Notes: generated by a model from the sequence alone, not told the origin. Counted from the first letter of the stretch, positions 49,086-61,128 are shown. The stretch is DNA of 64,000 bases from Fomes fomentarius (GCA_022606135.1 JABYQN010000008.1:248001-312000), one strand, 5' to 3'. Numbers and translations: made by a program.

Positions 49086-51942
49086 ATGCCCAATTCTACC
49101 AAGCCTTATCCATCCAAGAATGCGCTCGACATCCGTCTCGCAGAGTCCATCGTCTTCCTTCGCGCGGGGGACGCCACAGGTCGACAGAGAACTATGCAGC
49201 CCGACGCATCTCCAGGCATGGTCCGTGGACTCCTCGTCCTCTCTCTCGCCAAACCAACACGGATCACGAGTATTCAAGTTGAGCTGGTCGGCAGCACAGT
49301 CACCGCCTGGCCAGAAGGTGTGTCCTTATCTCTCCACTCACATACTTATCTCAGCCCTACTTAGGCATCGGTGCCAGACGTATAGAGATCACCGAGGAAC
49401 ACAACATTCACTCACAGTCCTCTGTCTTCTTTCGCGCTCGACCTGGTGGATCTGGCTATCGCCGTAATTTGTCCGTCGGTCCTGGCTTATCGCTCGAGCA
49501 TGAAGATGAAGACCATTCCGAGAACTCGAGCTACATTCAACATGAAGACAGGCCCGAAGATGCCCGTGGACGGCCGCGCTCGCCACCTGCACTCGAACCT
49601 CCGCCAGCACGGACTCATAGGCGGTACATGAGCGTTGACCAAACCCACTTTCAGCGGTCTTCTGTTGCACATCGCGATAATCTTCCCCCTCCGGCCCCAT
49701 CTCCTCCGTATTCCCCAACTTATTCACTCGATGAATCGCCTCTCCACCTCAGTCCAACAACAATTGTTATGCAACGTTCACCATTAGCCGCATACGACGA
49801 ATCACCCGCTCGCAGTCTGGACGACTTGCGACGTGAGTTTGAGGCGGAGCAGTATTTCCATGGTGCGCGTCCCCAGACCCTCTAAGTCTGCTGGTGTAGC
49901 TTATCAAGACACGAGGCAGGTTTCGCGCGCTCGCCCTCCAGGCCTGGTCGCTCATCATCCAGTGTCTGGTCCCCCGGGAGGTGCCCGACTCTCGGCGCGT
50001 TAGCCTGAGCGTGGACGACGATCGCGAGTTTCAAGTGGGAAGCAGCATGTCGCACTCTCAGCAAGCCGGCCCTTCTCAGTCTGTCGCGCGAGATGCTCGG
50101 ACACCCTCTAGGCAATGCGACGTGGACGGAGACGACACTGTGCGAGGAAGGAAGGGGAAGCGCTTCTCTTTTGCCAGTGCGCTCTTCGAAGCAATGAAGG
50201 ACCGCGTGCGCTCACGCTCGCCCCTAGTGGATCAGCATCAAGGCGACACGACGCCTCCGCGGGGGCGGCCGCGTGATCGCGCCGTTCTTCCACCGGGAGA
50301 GTCTGTAGCCAAGGAGATTTCAACCCTTGGTCGAGTTTCTGAGGCTTTGGGATTCGAGACGGAGGAAACACGAGAGCATGGCGACGGATGGAAAGAGTTC
50401 CGCAAGGGTACGTTGCTCTGCTCAGCAGAGACTGGGGTAGCATGTGTGAGCGTATGCTCACCCATGGAAATTAGGTGTATACACATATCCAATATCCTTC
50501 GCAATTCCTGCGAATGCCCCTCCAAGCCTGCACGTCGATTATGGTTCGGTTTTATGGAAGCTGAAGGCCGTCGTGCACCGCCCGGGCGCTTTCACCACCA
50601 AGTTGACTGCCTTGCAGGACATCACAGTTGTAACAACGCCTGACGAAGACGAGACTGAAGCGTCAGAGAGCATTATTGTTGAGCGACAGTGGGATACGCA
50701 GATGCAGTATCTCATCATGATCTCCGGACGTAGCTTCACGATCGGCGGCACCATGCCCATTACCATCACATTCATGCCGTGGACCAAAATGAAGATATAT
50801 CGGATATCTGTCCTCGTTGAAGGTGTGTCATCTTAGTGTGGAAGACCACGAATTTTCTGAACACCCCCTTAGAGCGGGTCGACTATTGGACTGGGTTCCG
50901 TCGTGTCGCGCGCACCGATCCGATCAGTAGAATTCCCTTACTCTCTCTCAAACACCAGAAGAAGGATAGTCCTCCACTCCTACCTTTGCCGTCTGACGAT
51001 TCAGACGCCTTCATGCGCTCTCCGTTATCTGAAGTGGTCGGGCCCGAGGATGACGTGTCTGAGATTGTTTCGAACTTCATGGGTCCTGGTCCATGGACGA
51101 TTCGAAAGATTCTCAACCTGCCGAAAGCCGAGAATGGGCTTCACATCACGAACAAGAACCGCCGGAGTAACATTTCCGTCTCGCACATGCTCAAGATCGT
51201 CTTCCGCGTCGAGCGAGGGGACGACGTCGCCGTCGATCCTCAGACGGGGAAACGCAAACTTTTCGACATTGTTGTGCAAACTCCCGTGCATATCCTGTCT
51301 GTGAGTTGTACCCTCTTTCTTCCTGTCTAGGGATTGCCCGCTCATGTCCTTCCATAGCACCTCTGCAACCCCGAGCATACTTCCCTACCACCATATACCA
51401 GGCTACCAGACAACGCCTTCTCGATAGGATCAAATTCCGCACATGCCGCGCTGAACGTTCTCTCCGAAGGCGACGTGATCCCTCGACCTCTGGTCACTGC
51501 CGACCCTTCACTTCCCAGTGACACCACACATTCACGAAACCACTCCATCTCCACCTCAGCCCTCGCACACCAAGCATCGTCCACTGCCAGCTCGCTCTCC
51601 GTTGGAGCCAGCGGGACAGGCTCGGGCAACCGCGTCACCCCCCACCACTCTGCTGATTCGCTCTCTCGCTCGCACCGACCCGTACCCGTACCCGGACAGC
51701 GCGCGAGTCCTGCCGGCTCGGTCCTGGGACCGAGTCCCGCGCCCTCGCGCAGACAGTCGCAGACGCTCCACGAGCGGACGACACCTGAGCTGTTCGAGCG
51801 GCTCGTCGCGGGCCAGGAAACGGAGGAGGGCGAGGCGCCGCCGTCGTATGACGCTGTCGTGGAGGCGGCGGCGGCGGCGGCGGTGACGAGTCCCACGACG
51901 ACTGGTTGGCCGTCGCCGATCTCGTCTGCTCTTGGGCACTAG
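49086..51942 (+). CDS. Arrestin-related trafficking adaptor (ART-like)
   Basis: Start at 49086: MPNSTKPYPSKNALDIRLAE, followed by SIVFLR and GLLVLSLAKPTRITSIQVEL, an arrestin N-fold. A long Ser/Pro/Arg linker is inserted. The fold resumes as FRKG, then SLHVDYGSVLWKLKAVVHRP, FTTKLTALQDITVVTTPDED and the C-fold FTIGGTMPITITFMPWTKMK, SHMLKIVFRVERGDD and LFDIVVQTPVHILS. The Ser-rich tail contains EGEAPPSYDAVVE, a PPxY motif that recruits Rsp5/Nedd4 HECT ubiquitin ligases. Family members direct ubiquitination and endocytosis of plasma-membrane transporters; TRK1 nearby would be a conceivable but unproven client. Several 48-65 nt introns interrupt it (for example after WPEG near 49318, and near 51301). 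One junction around 49865-50000 is unclear. Confidence 0.85.
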
Positions 51943-52357
51943 CTGTGTGTACGCGTGCGTGGGTTCATCTGGGTTTTGGGGCTTGGTATGTTATAGTATC
52001 TATGCGGATGCGAGAGGCTGGTGGTAGTTATTTCCGCTGTGACTTTGCGAGGTGGCGAGAGGGCTTGTCTCGTAGCATCAGGATGTTTCGCGGCCTTGCG
52101 TTTCGTGTTTCGTCGATGTGTCATCCGTGTAACTTACTAACTGTAGCTCCGTAATTGTATGCCAGTATCGCTTTCACTGGTGGGCGGTCAGTCATCCTCC
52201 CCGCAAGCTCTTATTACTCCAATAGTCCGTCATGTGTTTGCTCTCGCTGCGTCGACTCAAACCGTTTCGCAACATCAACAGTAAAGGCACAGCACATGCA
52301 CCCTAGCTGGACTCGAGGGGCATAGGTACTGCATGTGAACATACAAAGTAGGTACAA
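51943..52357. other. Intergenic up to distal duplication boundary
   Basis: Arrestin 3' region and the FunK1 distal-copy 3' flank. Homology with the proximal arm starts at about 52358. Confidence 0.5.
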
Positions 52358-52495
52358 CTGAAACGGCATCTGTGGTGAACCAAGAAAAAATGCTCCTCAT
52401 TGTATTCTGTGGTAAAAACCTGACATCGAACAGAAAATAGCACGGCTACGAATACATTGAAGGTGGTCACCCTACGTTCCCAACACACCTACTGA

Positions 52496-55318
52496 TCAAG
52501 AAGGAGGAGCCTGCGCTGAATGTACACTGCGACGCTTCGCCGGAGCCTGCTCAAGGGCTACTTCAGAGGGTCGCTTGACACCGGAACGCGCCCTGTCGGG
52601 ACGGTATTCCTCGGGAAGCTGATCGATTTGCTTGTCTTCGGTCGGCCACAGCTCTCTGGAGGCCAGATATTGCCCGAACACCTGAATGATGGCCTTGTGG
52701 CTCTGAAGCTTCCGGGCGAGATGCTCATATTTTAGCCGGAGTTCGTCCGGCAACGGCTGAGCATATGCCTCAGGGTTGGCCGTCTTCGAGACGAGTTCGA
52801 AATTCTCCGCGAGATAGCCTATGAGGTCGGCTTGCTCGTCCACTTCTTTCACAGGGGGCAGAGGCTTGTTTTCAGGAGCGCTTCCGGGCGGGGGCGCAGC
52901 CGGCGCGGCCTCTTTGCAGAGCGCGTAATATGCACGGACGGCCTGCAGGAGCTCGTTGATGATCATGGTGATCGGATGTTCGTTCTTGGGATCATTCTGG
53001 AAGGCTGCGGCCTTGTCGGCCTGAGACGTCCCGTTGCTCGAAGACCCCATGCGGTCCTTTGTTATCAACGCTGGAGGGTTCTCAACCTGGGTCTGAGTAG
53101 AGGGGGAGACATCACTCTCGACCTGAGCGAGAGTGGTGGTAGATAAGGTCGCCTTGTCGTTGGACCCTACGGTGGACGGGCGGAGGTTGACGACAGTACG
53201 AGGGGGCGCAGGAGGGGGTGGAGGGGTAGAACGGAAGAACTTGAGCGGCCCATTGCCATCGGTGTCGATCACTCCTTCAACCACCGATGTCCACTTCGTC
53301 CTACCACAAGAGTATTGCCCGTTGCGTTCGACATATCCATCGAAGTAGTCGTTAATGAACGAGCCTACATCGTCGCAGTTGTGTGGGAGGTATCGGATCG
53401 CGAAATAGAGGAGCAAGTGGAGCCAAGACTCCATCTCGTCCTCGAGAAGGATCTTCTTCCGCAGGTTTTTCAAAACATGAGCGGCCAAGAATTGCCAGGT
53501 CCCCTATCGCGTGGCAGGGAAATTTAAGATACAATCAAAAGATAAGAGAGGGAGGGGTTGCATACCGTACGATCTGGCTGCCTCGGAATGTCGGAATTGT
53601 CTGTCCGCTTCGACAACTCCCAGTCGGCAAGAATGCCGATGCGAGACACCGTCACTTTCCCATCCGGTCCGATAGTCTCCCGAGGAAATATGAGGACGTT
53701 GCCATCACTGATGTCTCTGTGAAGGATGCCCTTCTTATATGCACCGTGATGCGCTTGAACGACGAGTACCGTTAGATAGAGTAGACCGCGTGGAGACTGA
53801 GCTGTTTGTTACTCACCGAGCATGCACATGATGAGCAGGCCTATCAGCTCGCGGCCGGAGCGGAACTCCTTCATAGGCAAACAGACCTCCTCGACCACCA
53901 TTCGGTAGTGTCGATAAGTCTTCAGAGGACATGGTACTGTAGTGCCGCCGGAACGCTGCTCCTTCCACACATCCTGGGTCTGTGTTCTCTGCTCTTCGAT
54001 GTCATCGTGACACACGAGCGTCGGGATGTTCGGAACCTTCCCTGTCTTCGCGTCGTTCAGGTACTCTAGGATGTCTCCTTCGCGTTGTATGTGATCGTGG
54101 GCGACTCGCCAGCAATCTTTCAGATACACGAACGGTCCATAATCGGCCTTGAGATCGATCGCAACGTAACCACGGGTGGCGCGGCCAGCAAGGCCCGAAG
54201 CGATGAAGTGAGGGGCGCCGACAAGGAAATAACGGTCGCCTATCTTGAGCTTCCACCAGGTGGAGTTTTTGTCGAGAGAGGACTCGAAGAGATGACGGGC
54301 GTGCTCCCCTACCACTGCAGTTACTCCCTCGGCCACCTTCACTTCGCGCGGGGTCTTCGCCCTGTGGACCATGAGATTGTACTCGTCGCTGTCCTTGAGG
54401 ACAGGAACAGCGGTGGGATCGTGGCCGCGTTTATCACGACTGAGCCGAGCAAAGCGCCATAGGAATCGACCGAGCAGAGCAGAGTTCTGCTTGTAGTTGA
54501 ACTTCTCGGTGAAGATTATGCCTGATCGATCCCAACGAATGATGCGGGCCATGGTGCCAAAGAAGATGATTGAGAAATGGTGGGTGCGATGCTGCTTGTC
54601 GAAGATGAGAGCAGCGTAGGACTGGAGCTGGCCAAGGACCTCCTGCCGCTTCAGAGCGGCGGGCTGGTAGTCCGGTGCGCTCTCGTCAAAGGGATCGTCT
54701 TGAACGGGCTCGGGCTTGATCTCAACTGAAAGCTCAATGGAGCTCCACTTCGTGTGGCCGGTGGCGGAAGGTACTTCGGCAGACAAGTACATCGCCACGT
54801 CATCTCGTTGATGAGTCTTGTCAACGGGGTCTGGGTTTCGGGGGGTGACAACGAACTTGAATCCAGGGGCGAGGCCGGAATCATTCATGCCGTTCGCCTG
54901 GTCAGTAATATCAGCAATCAGTCCACAGACAGAAGCACGGTTTGGCACATACCAACGGGTGGTACATCAAGGCTTCCACGCCTTTGTCTGGCACTGCGGT
55001 GAAATCGATGGCGAATAGGGCATCGTCGGTGGGTTCAACCACATTCGTAGGAGCGGGAACAAACTTATCCATCATGCATGAGACGGGGACCAGTACGGCT
55101 TTGTCGGCCATGGTGAGACGGAGTCCAGTTCGGATCTGCTTGACGAGTGGGCGAGGAACGGCTGCGGTCTTTGTGGCACGAGAGTTGTAACGAGAACTCT
55201 TCTTGAGGGGAGAGTCCTCTAGCAGTAAGTTCGGTGTCTGAAACGACGGCTCAGACGGTGGTGGAGTCCGCGGTGGGGCAGGCCGATTGGGCGGTGGGTG
55301 GGGAGTCTGGTTGGACAT
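52496..55318 (-). CDS. Fungal-type protein kinase FunK1 (distal copy)
   Basis: Inverted twin of the gene at 26347-29169, spanning exactly the same 2823 bp with the same four-exon structure and no frameshift or stop. Catalytic residues are unchanged. Scattered replacements include Q to R in the N-terminal Pro-rich part, L to H in HARHLF, and D to Y and D to A around DRYFLVGAPHFIASG. A dense block at about 53161-53327 replaces nearly half of about 57 residues directly after the kinase core, ending in a Pro-rich stretch (STPPPPPAPPR instead of SPPPLLPAPPR). Conserved length and frame suggest both copies are still expressed proteins. The shared 5' flank should give both copies similar regulation. 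Confidence 0.92.
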
Positions 55319-55799
55319 GATGGTTAGGAGAGGGTAGTGTTGGTTGGGGGAAGAGAAGGGACACAGACTTATCAGATTCAAATATGTTTAGCTCTAGCGC
55401 CTTGACTGACCGGTTATTGTGGTCTCGAAATGAGGGTGGTGGCCGTTAGAACCAAGAGTGTTGGCTTTGCCGCCCGAACCTTCCGCAATTGGGCATGGAC
55501 AGCGTCTGCCACGTGGCACCCCTGTTGCTACTTTGTCCACAACCACGCACTTTCGTGGCCTCAGCACATATGAGATGGAGCATTTAAATCGACGACCACA
55601 TGTAAGTCTGGTTTGACAATCACCAAGTACAGTCGTCTGGACACTGTACCAGCGCGACATCCTTGAGAAGCGCAGATGCACAGCCACCTACCGCCAACTT
55701 GACAATAACCACCATGATCTCGAGCGACTTCTCATTACCTTGAATGGGAATGGCGGCGGATTCAACAGTAGTAAAGGATCACAGTATACGAGTGTAGTA

Positions 55800-56651
55800 A
55801 GATATGTGTACAGCAAGACACTAACCATCAAATTCAGTGTCCGGAGAACTTCTCCCGCCGCAACTTCAAGAATTGTCGCCATCAAGGCCAACAGGAGGCA
55901 GCCGCTGCTCACCTGGTCATCAAAGAGACCAAAACAAGATAACCTTCTACAATGGGTAACAAGACGGTACTGGTTCCCGTCGCGTACATGATGCGCAAGT
56001 TTGTCGCCACTTGCACCGACGAGCCTGAACCCACCCATGACGCTTTCTTTTCCATCAACTATACCGCGGTGCCAGACATTGGCTCTGGATCATTCAGGTG
56101 CCATCATTGGTATGTGCTACAGTATTGTCTTACACAGGCTCTCTCATAAGTGCTCTGAATAGATGGATGACATCAATAACTCGGGTCTCACTCCTGGCTT
56201 CATCTTTGTTGTCATTCCAAGCAAGCGAGACACCGAAGTAACAGACCACAGAGACAGTGCGGCGATGTACTTCATCGGCGATGCGCCCTCACATACCGAA
56301 CCGGCGAAGTGTAGTGCCATTGAGCTTTCAGTGGAAGTTACGCCAGAGTTTATCGAAGATGATCCCTTTGACGAGATCGAGCTGAACTACGAGCCTTCTT
56401 CCGAAAGGGGTGAGTGTAATCTTGATCAGCTCCAGTCCTACGCCACTCGCGTCTTCGACCAGCAGCAACGCACCCACCATTTCTCTATCATCTTTTTTGG
56501 CAGCATGCCGGCAGCTGCACTTGCTATCCCCCGGTATTGCATGCGCAGGGCGTTGTTTGAAGTTGAAGTGTCGAGGTGCAAACAATACAACCGGTGGGTA
56601 CGAGACCGATCGCAGGAGTTGTCCCGTTCCTGGTGTAATACATTGCCGTGA
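55800..56651 (+). pseudogene. Truncated FunK1 relic (distal copy)
   Basis: Plus-strand counterpart of the relic at 25080-25870 and better preserved. Reading through a stop before MGNKTVLVPVAYMMRKFVAT it encodes INYTAVPDIGSGS, an intron, NNSGLTPGFIFVVIPSKRD, AAMYFIGDAPSHTEPAKCSA, IELSVEVTPEFIEDDPFDEI and THHFSIIFFGSM, after which similarity to FunK1 ends. The kinase core is missing. Amino-acid divergence from the adjacent FunK1 is large, so this is an older paralogue that decayed before the inverted duplication. Confidence 0.8.
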
Positions 56652-56997
56652 AGCATGGGGACTAATCTACTACAGAAGCAAACAGTGACGACTGTTGTGG
56701 GTGTGTGCGGCTGAGCGGGGAGGTAAAGAAGCGTGCCGGTACTAATACTAAAGAATAAACTGCGTTGCGCGCGATATGGTCGTAATGTACCGTGTCAATA
56801 AAATGCGTCATACTTTTTGTTGTGTAGTCATGATCTATACTGCTAGGGTTGCTGGACGGGTGGTCGGCGATGAGAAGCGATGTAGGTCAACGACGGGGAA
56901 TGGTCGTTGATGCTGAGCGGATGAAATAGGCGAGGCAAAGATGCGACGAGGGCAGCGTCGGGAACGGAGGTGGGTTAAGGGAGAGAAGAGTGGGAAC

Positions 56998-57563
56998 TTA
57001 ATCCTTCTTCTCCTCTTTCTTCTCCTCCTTGCTATCCGAGCTTGACGACTCGGACGACGCAGCACCCTCAGCGTTGCGCTTCTCGTACACCTTCTGGAAG
57101 AGACCAAGCGACGCCTGCTGAGTCTCATTGATCTTCTCGCGGATCTTGTCTGCATCGACCGACGCGTCACCAGCTTGACCCTTGACCGCGAGCTCGCGAA
57201 GCTCGTTGACGAGGGTCTGCACCTTCTCTTTCTCGGTCGCATCGATCTGGTCCTTGAACTCGTTCATCGCTGTAGAGAAAAGGATGACGTCAGTCATCAG
57301 GTTATGGATCACATATAGTATCAGACTTACCCTTCTCAGTGTCGGCGCAAACGGAGTCCGCCTTGTTCGACTCCTCGATAAGGACCTTGCGCTGCTTATC
57401 GGTCTCGGCGTACTGCTCAGCCTCGGAGACCATGCGCTCGATATCCTTGTCGCTAAGACCAGACGACGACGCAATGGTCATTGACTGGTCCTTGTTAGTC
57501 GCCTTGTCCTTGGCGGTGACGTGGACGATACAGTCAGCATCAATGTCGAAGGTGATGTCGATC
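56998..57563 (-). pseudogene. SSC1 3' fragment in distal arm
   Basis: Encodes only the end of the substrate-binding domain and the lid, from [19 protein letters not shown] to the KEEKKEEKKD tail, including the last intron. It has no promoter, presequence or ATPase domain. A G-to-C replacement (ADG to ADC) is visible. Non-functional by truncation. Confidence 0.92.
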
Positions 57564-57564
57564 T

Positions 57565-57895
57565 CATCAGGACTTCCCCGAATCTCTTAGGTCTCTCAGG
57601 TGGGTCCTAAGAAGTCCTAAGAAGTCCTAAGAACTAAGAGATTACCGGCGCTAATGCACAGCCACAGGGCTACCTAAGAGGTCTCCAGACCCTACTCGCG
57701 CTCACTCGATAGCAGAAGCAATTCCTTGTGTCCCACTCTCAAAGTTTGTACAATAGACTGGGAGAATAAACAGAGTATGTGTGCAAATTTGTAATATCAT
57801 CGGAGCTCAAATTGAGTCACAGTATCAAAATCCTGTTGGCACACTGGTGAACTAAGAGGTCCTAAGAGACTAAGAGATTTGGGGAAGTCCTGATG
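57565..57895. mobile_element. 331-bp MITE with terminal inverted repeats
   Basis: Left end CATCAGGACTTCCCC continues GAATCTCTTAG. The right end reads, in reverse complement, CATCAGGACTTCCCC followed by AAATCTCTTAG. Inside the left end is a tandem gaagtcctaa motif (three units, 57608-57640). No coding capacity. The flanking CT/CT could be a 2-bp target duplication. It lies at the outer edge of the distal arm. Confidence 0.8.
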
Positions 57896-58300
57896 CTGAG
57901 ATATCCAGGGAAATACAAAAGATATGCATGGAGTGCCCTGCAAAGGGGCTCGGTTACATTCCCTGGTTGTGTGCCACATGCTGGGGAATGCGTGGGAAAT
58001 GTAACATATCTGCTGGCCAGGCATTCCTGGGAATTGCACTGGAATTGTTAAGCCACTAGCCAATATCCCATGCATTTCCCAGGCCTGGGAATTAGGGGTT
58101 GCATGTGGTGCGTGCAACTTGCAGACAGTTTCACCTGTCCAGGCATGCTAGGCGACTTACTCAGGGGGTTTAAACCCTGAATAAATCATGCAATAAATAA
58201 CACAGTCACTGAAACCACGAGGAAATGCTTTACACACAGAGTGTGGGACTCCAAGATTGGCTGCATCCTTTGCTCCACAATAACCTGAAGGCCTTGCTTC
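57896..58300. other. Motif-rich non-coding DNA, probable TE relic
   Basis: Repeated ggaaatg/cattcc and ccagg/cctgg words in both orientations, including the perfect palindrome TTCCCAGGCCTGGGAA (58075-58090). No coding frame of interest. It resembles the subterminal region of a further inverted-repeat element. Confidence 0.45.
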
Positions 58301-58303
58301 GCA

Positions 58304-59650
58304 TCAACAACCTCTCTTGATACCCACTAAAACCCCATTGTCTACCACCCATCCCAGCGGCAGTTTTGTTTTATTCTCCAATACCGGCATCCATATCTGG
58401 GCTACCTCATCTGGCGACAATGCTTTTTTCCCTTTTGCTAGTGCTGCTGTCCTTCTGTCTAGAGTGAGCCATGCATTTATGGTTGTATGCAACCTGTTTG
58501 TGACTTCATTCTCCGTGAATTCTGCACCATCATTCCAAATTACTCTCTCACAATGCAGCTTCCATATCAGATGCATCACCTCTGTGCATAATATACACCA
58601 CAGCTTCTCCAGTGCCGATCTCCTTGCACCATCTTCTGTCTCAAAGACTGTGCAGCCTGCCCCAAAAGTTGACCCCCACAGTATTTGCAGGAAGGGGATT
58701 CAAGTCACCTTCCATACCTCTTCCAGCAGGTCCCATATCAGCTCGCGTCTGATTGCATTGCAATCAAATATGATGTGAGTCATGGTTTCTGTCGTGCCCA
58801 CGCAGGCTTTGCATACTGTGTTTTGATTCTGCTCATTGGTCATCTTACCCTGTTCCCAGTGCATGCTGATCATATACGCATCGTGAATAGCCATTCACAT
58901 AAACTGACCAATCGGCTTAGAGACATGCTGCCCTTGCAAGGATTTCCATACTGCGGCCTCCTGTAAGTTGACCCCAAACACGTCGGCTGCACCACTGATA
59001 AGCATCTTCATATGGAATTCCATCCTTGGTTGTTTTTCTGTCTTTGCATCTTTCTGCTGATGTATGACTCTATAGGTGAGCTTCTGCATCATCACACTCA
59101 GCTTGGCCCCTGACACAGTGTAGGCCAAAGGTACATCCAGGTCAATCATATCTTCCTCATCTTTCTCAGCTCCTATCGCCACCAGTGCATCTGCTGCTTC
59201 ATTACCAATGTGCCCATTGTGTCCTTCCACCCAGTGGAATATCGTATGTGCCCAACGCATCCACAACCGTGCAATCATAGCCTTCATAAATAGCGCGTTC
59301 CTCTGCAATATATATCCTCTGTCCTCATGCCACCTTTGCCAGCATGTCAGTGAGTCCATTATGTGAATCTGTTTCCTGCAATAGTCTTGTATCTGTACTA
59401 GCTGACACAGTTGCAACTAGAGTTGCTACCACTTCCCCAGTTTGATTTGACTGTCAAATTACCACAGGCAACCGTATACTCCTGTTCACCGCATGGTCAG
59501 GTCCAGCATATACTCCTGCTCCTGCTCGTGCATCAGTCTCACCATTCTTGGTACATGATCCATCTGTGGCAAGCACAAGATACGTCCCATCCTCCTCTAC
59601 TCCCATTTTGAGTGTCTCATTGCACACTGGTTCCTGACCTGTAAAGATCT
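58304..59650 (-). pseudogene. RNase H / zf-RVT protein of a non-LTR-type element
   Basis: Minus-strand pieces in order: VLATDGSCTKNGETDARAGAG (first catalytic Asp of RNase H), QSNQTGEVVA, MDSLTCWQRWHEDRGYILQ, TIFHWVEGHNGHIGNEAAD (last RNase H motifs), VCKACVGTTETMTHIIFDCN (zinc-binding RT-associated motif), and a C-terminal part with WKLHCERVIWNDGAEFTENE. Pieces are joined by at least one TGA and one frameshift, so it is dead. Its 5' part is cut off at 59663 by the hAT element. Families of this kind occur in many copies in Agaricomycetes, as parts of non-LTR retrotransposons or derived multigene families. Confidence 0.8.
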
Positions 59651-59662
59651 GGAATAGTGATG

Positions 59663-60469
59663 CAGAGTCCGGTCTGGTCTGGTCTTTTGACCCTGAAATG
59701 ACAGGACCGAAGACAGGACTGGGACCGGACCAGCCCCAAAGTAGCAGGACCAGGACTGCAGTCCAGTCCTGGGTGGACAGGACTGGTTTGTGGTCCGGTC
59801 CCCAGTCCGGAACGATCCTGGACCGACATTTGTCTTGGACCAATCTAGGATCAGTCTAGGATCAATCCTACCTTTACAATTAGCAATATGAACATAGGAG
59901 AATGCACATATATATGACCTGGAACATTACAGACATGTAGTATACAATCAAGCAATACAGGAGAATTAGAACCCATCATTGTCATCCTCCCCAGAGTCAG
60001 CATCAGCAAACAGATGGCCTTCCTCAGCATCGATCCACTCAAACGGCTTGATATCGATCTCAAGATCCTCCACCTCCTGCCCGTTGATACGTGCATAGTC
60101 TGGGATGTTGCCCTTCCAATGATACTTCAGGCATCCAATTTGCTCGAAGATTGTCAGATCAAGGCAGGAGCGACGATCTGTGGTAACCTCTTTGGCATGG
60201 GAGAACACAGACTCAACACCGGTTGAGGCAGCTGCGATGGCAAGGATGTAGAGAGCAATCCGGGCAACAGTTGGATAAACCAAGCTATGATTCTATAGGG
60301 AGACTGAACGCGAGCTCAGGTCTGACCAAAATGGATCATCGACATCATGTTAGTACTTACCGACCAGTAGTCGAGCATATCCATGCGTTCTGTCGTGTCG
60401 CGCAATAGATCGCGCAGGTACCACTTCAGCTCTTCCCTCCACCCATCTTGTGGTTGATCCACCTGTGAC
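59663..60469 (-). mobile_element. hAT transposon, 3' part of transposase
   Basis: Minus-strand exons 60361-60462 (EELKWYLRDLLRDTTERMD) and 59966-60292, separated by a 68-nt intron. The last exon has the hAT dimerisation signature VYPTVARIALYILAIAAAST, GVESVFSHAKEV and RSCLDLTIFEQIGCLKYHW. The C-terminus is acidic. The element end at 59663 begins cagagtccgg and is followed by a dense subterminal array of ggtcc/ggacc words (59665-59830), typical of hAT ends. The candidate 8-bp target tagtgatg lies at 59655-59662. Upstream exons are missing because a Gypsy LTR starts at 60470; they should continue beyond the window. Not autonomous in this state. Confidence 0.82.
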
Positions 60470-60999
60470 TGTTATGCTCTCACATGACTATTAAACATTC
60501 TACTTGAGTTGTAGCCCCAGTTCCTTATGACCTGGCTAGTCCAATCAATCCTTTTTCGAAGGAGACCTTGAAGTTTGTCTGAGAGAGCGAGTAATAACTT
60601 GCTAGAGTATAGCCTGTGTTATTCGCAAAGAGACTAGAGCTTGGGGAATTGCTCTGAGACATCCTCCCCTTATATACATGTAAAGAGAGTGCGGAATTTT
60701 AACAGTGAACTGCGTATTGGTAAGGCCTTACTGATGCACAGTCAATCTGACTGACTGCACAGTCAACCTGACTAACTGCACAGTTGCAATGACAGATTGC
60801 ACAGTTGAGTTGACTAATCAGAAGGAGTGTGCGCAGTCTAGCTGACTAAGTCCGTAGTCCTGACTGACTACCACTGGATGACAATACAACAGAAAAACCC
60901 TATAGCATGAGAATTTTAAAAGTACAAGTGCATGGTCAAATACTATGATCCTAATCGCGTAGTTAACCACTAGTATTACATACTTATCAAATTGTAACA
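60470..60999 (-). repeat. Gypsy 3' LTR (530 bp)
   Basis: On the element strand the LTR begins TGTTACAATTTG (60999) and ends GCATAACA (60470), giving TGTTA/TAACA terminal inverted repeats. It is preceded by a purine tract AGAAAGGGGGAG (61004-61015), the second-strand primer. A core promoter-like TATATAAGGGGAGG lies around 60662-60676, and an imperfect ~21-bp repeat array in the U3 part at 60731-60872. Confidence 0.75.
60731..60872. repeat. Imperfect ~21-bp repeats in LTR U3
   Basis: Four recognisable units share TGCACAGT followed about seven bases later by TGAC or TTGAC. More diverged units follow (gcgcagtctagctgac and cctgactgac). They sit upstream of the TATA-like box on the element strand, the position of LTR enhancers. 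Confidence 0.7.
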
Positions 61000-61128
61000 T
61001 CAGCTCCCCCTTTCTGTAGGGACGTCCTCGACCCTATGACATACAATTCACGACAAGTCCGTCATAGACAAAAGCGGCTCAGGAGTCAATGCTACATAGG
61101 CTTTGGCGATCTGCTCCTCCATTGTGAC

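Larger units (their letters stand above)
52358..57563 (-). repeat. Inverted duplication, distal arm (about 5.2 kb)
   Basis: Reverse-complement near-duplicate of 24164-29309 in the same internal order: FunK1, FunK1 relic, SSC1 3' end. Its outer edge lies inside the SSC1 coding sequence and abuts a MITE at 57565. It keeps about 68 bp of the relic (near 56269-56336) missing from the proximal arm. Confidence 0.95.

Noticed and set aside
56998..57563. Second functional mitochondrial Hsp70
   Set aside because: It lacks the presequence, ATPase domain and promoter; only the last ~170 codons are present.
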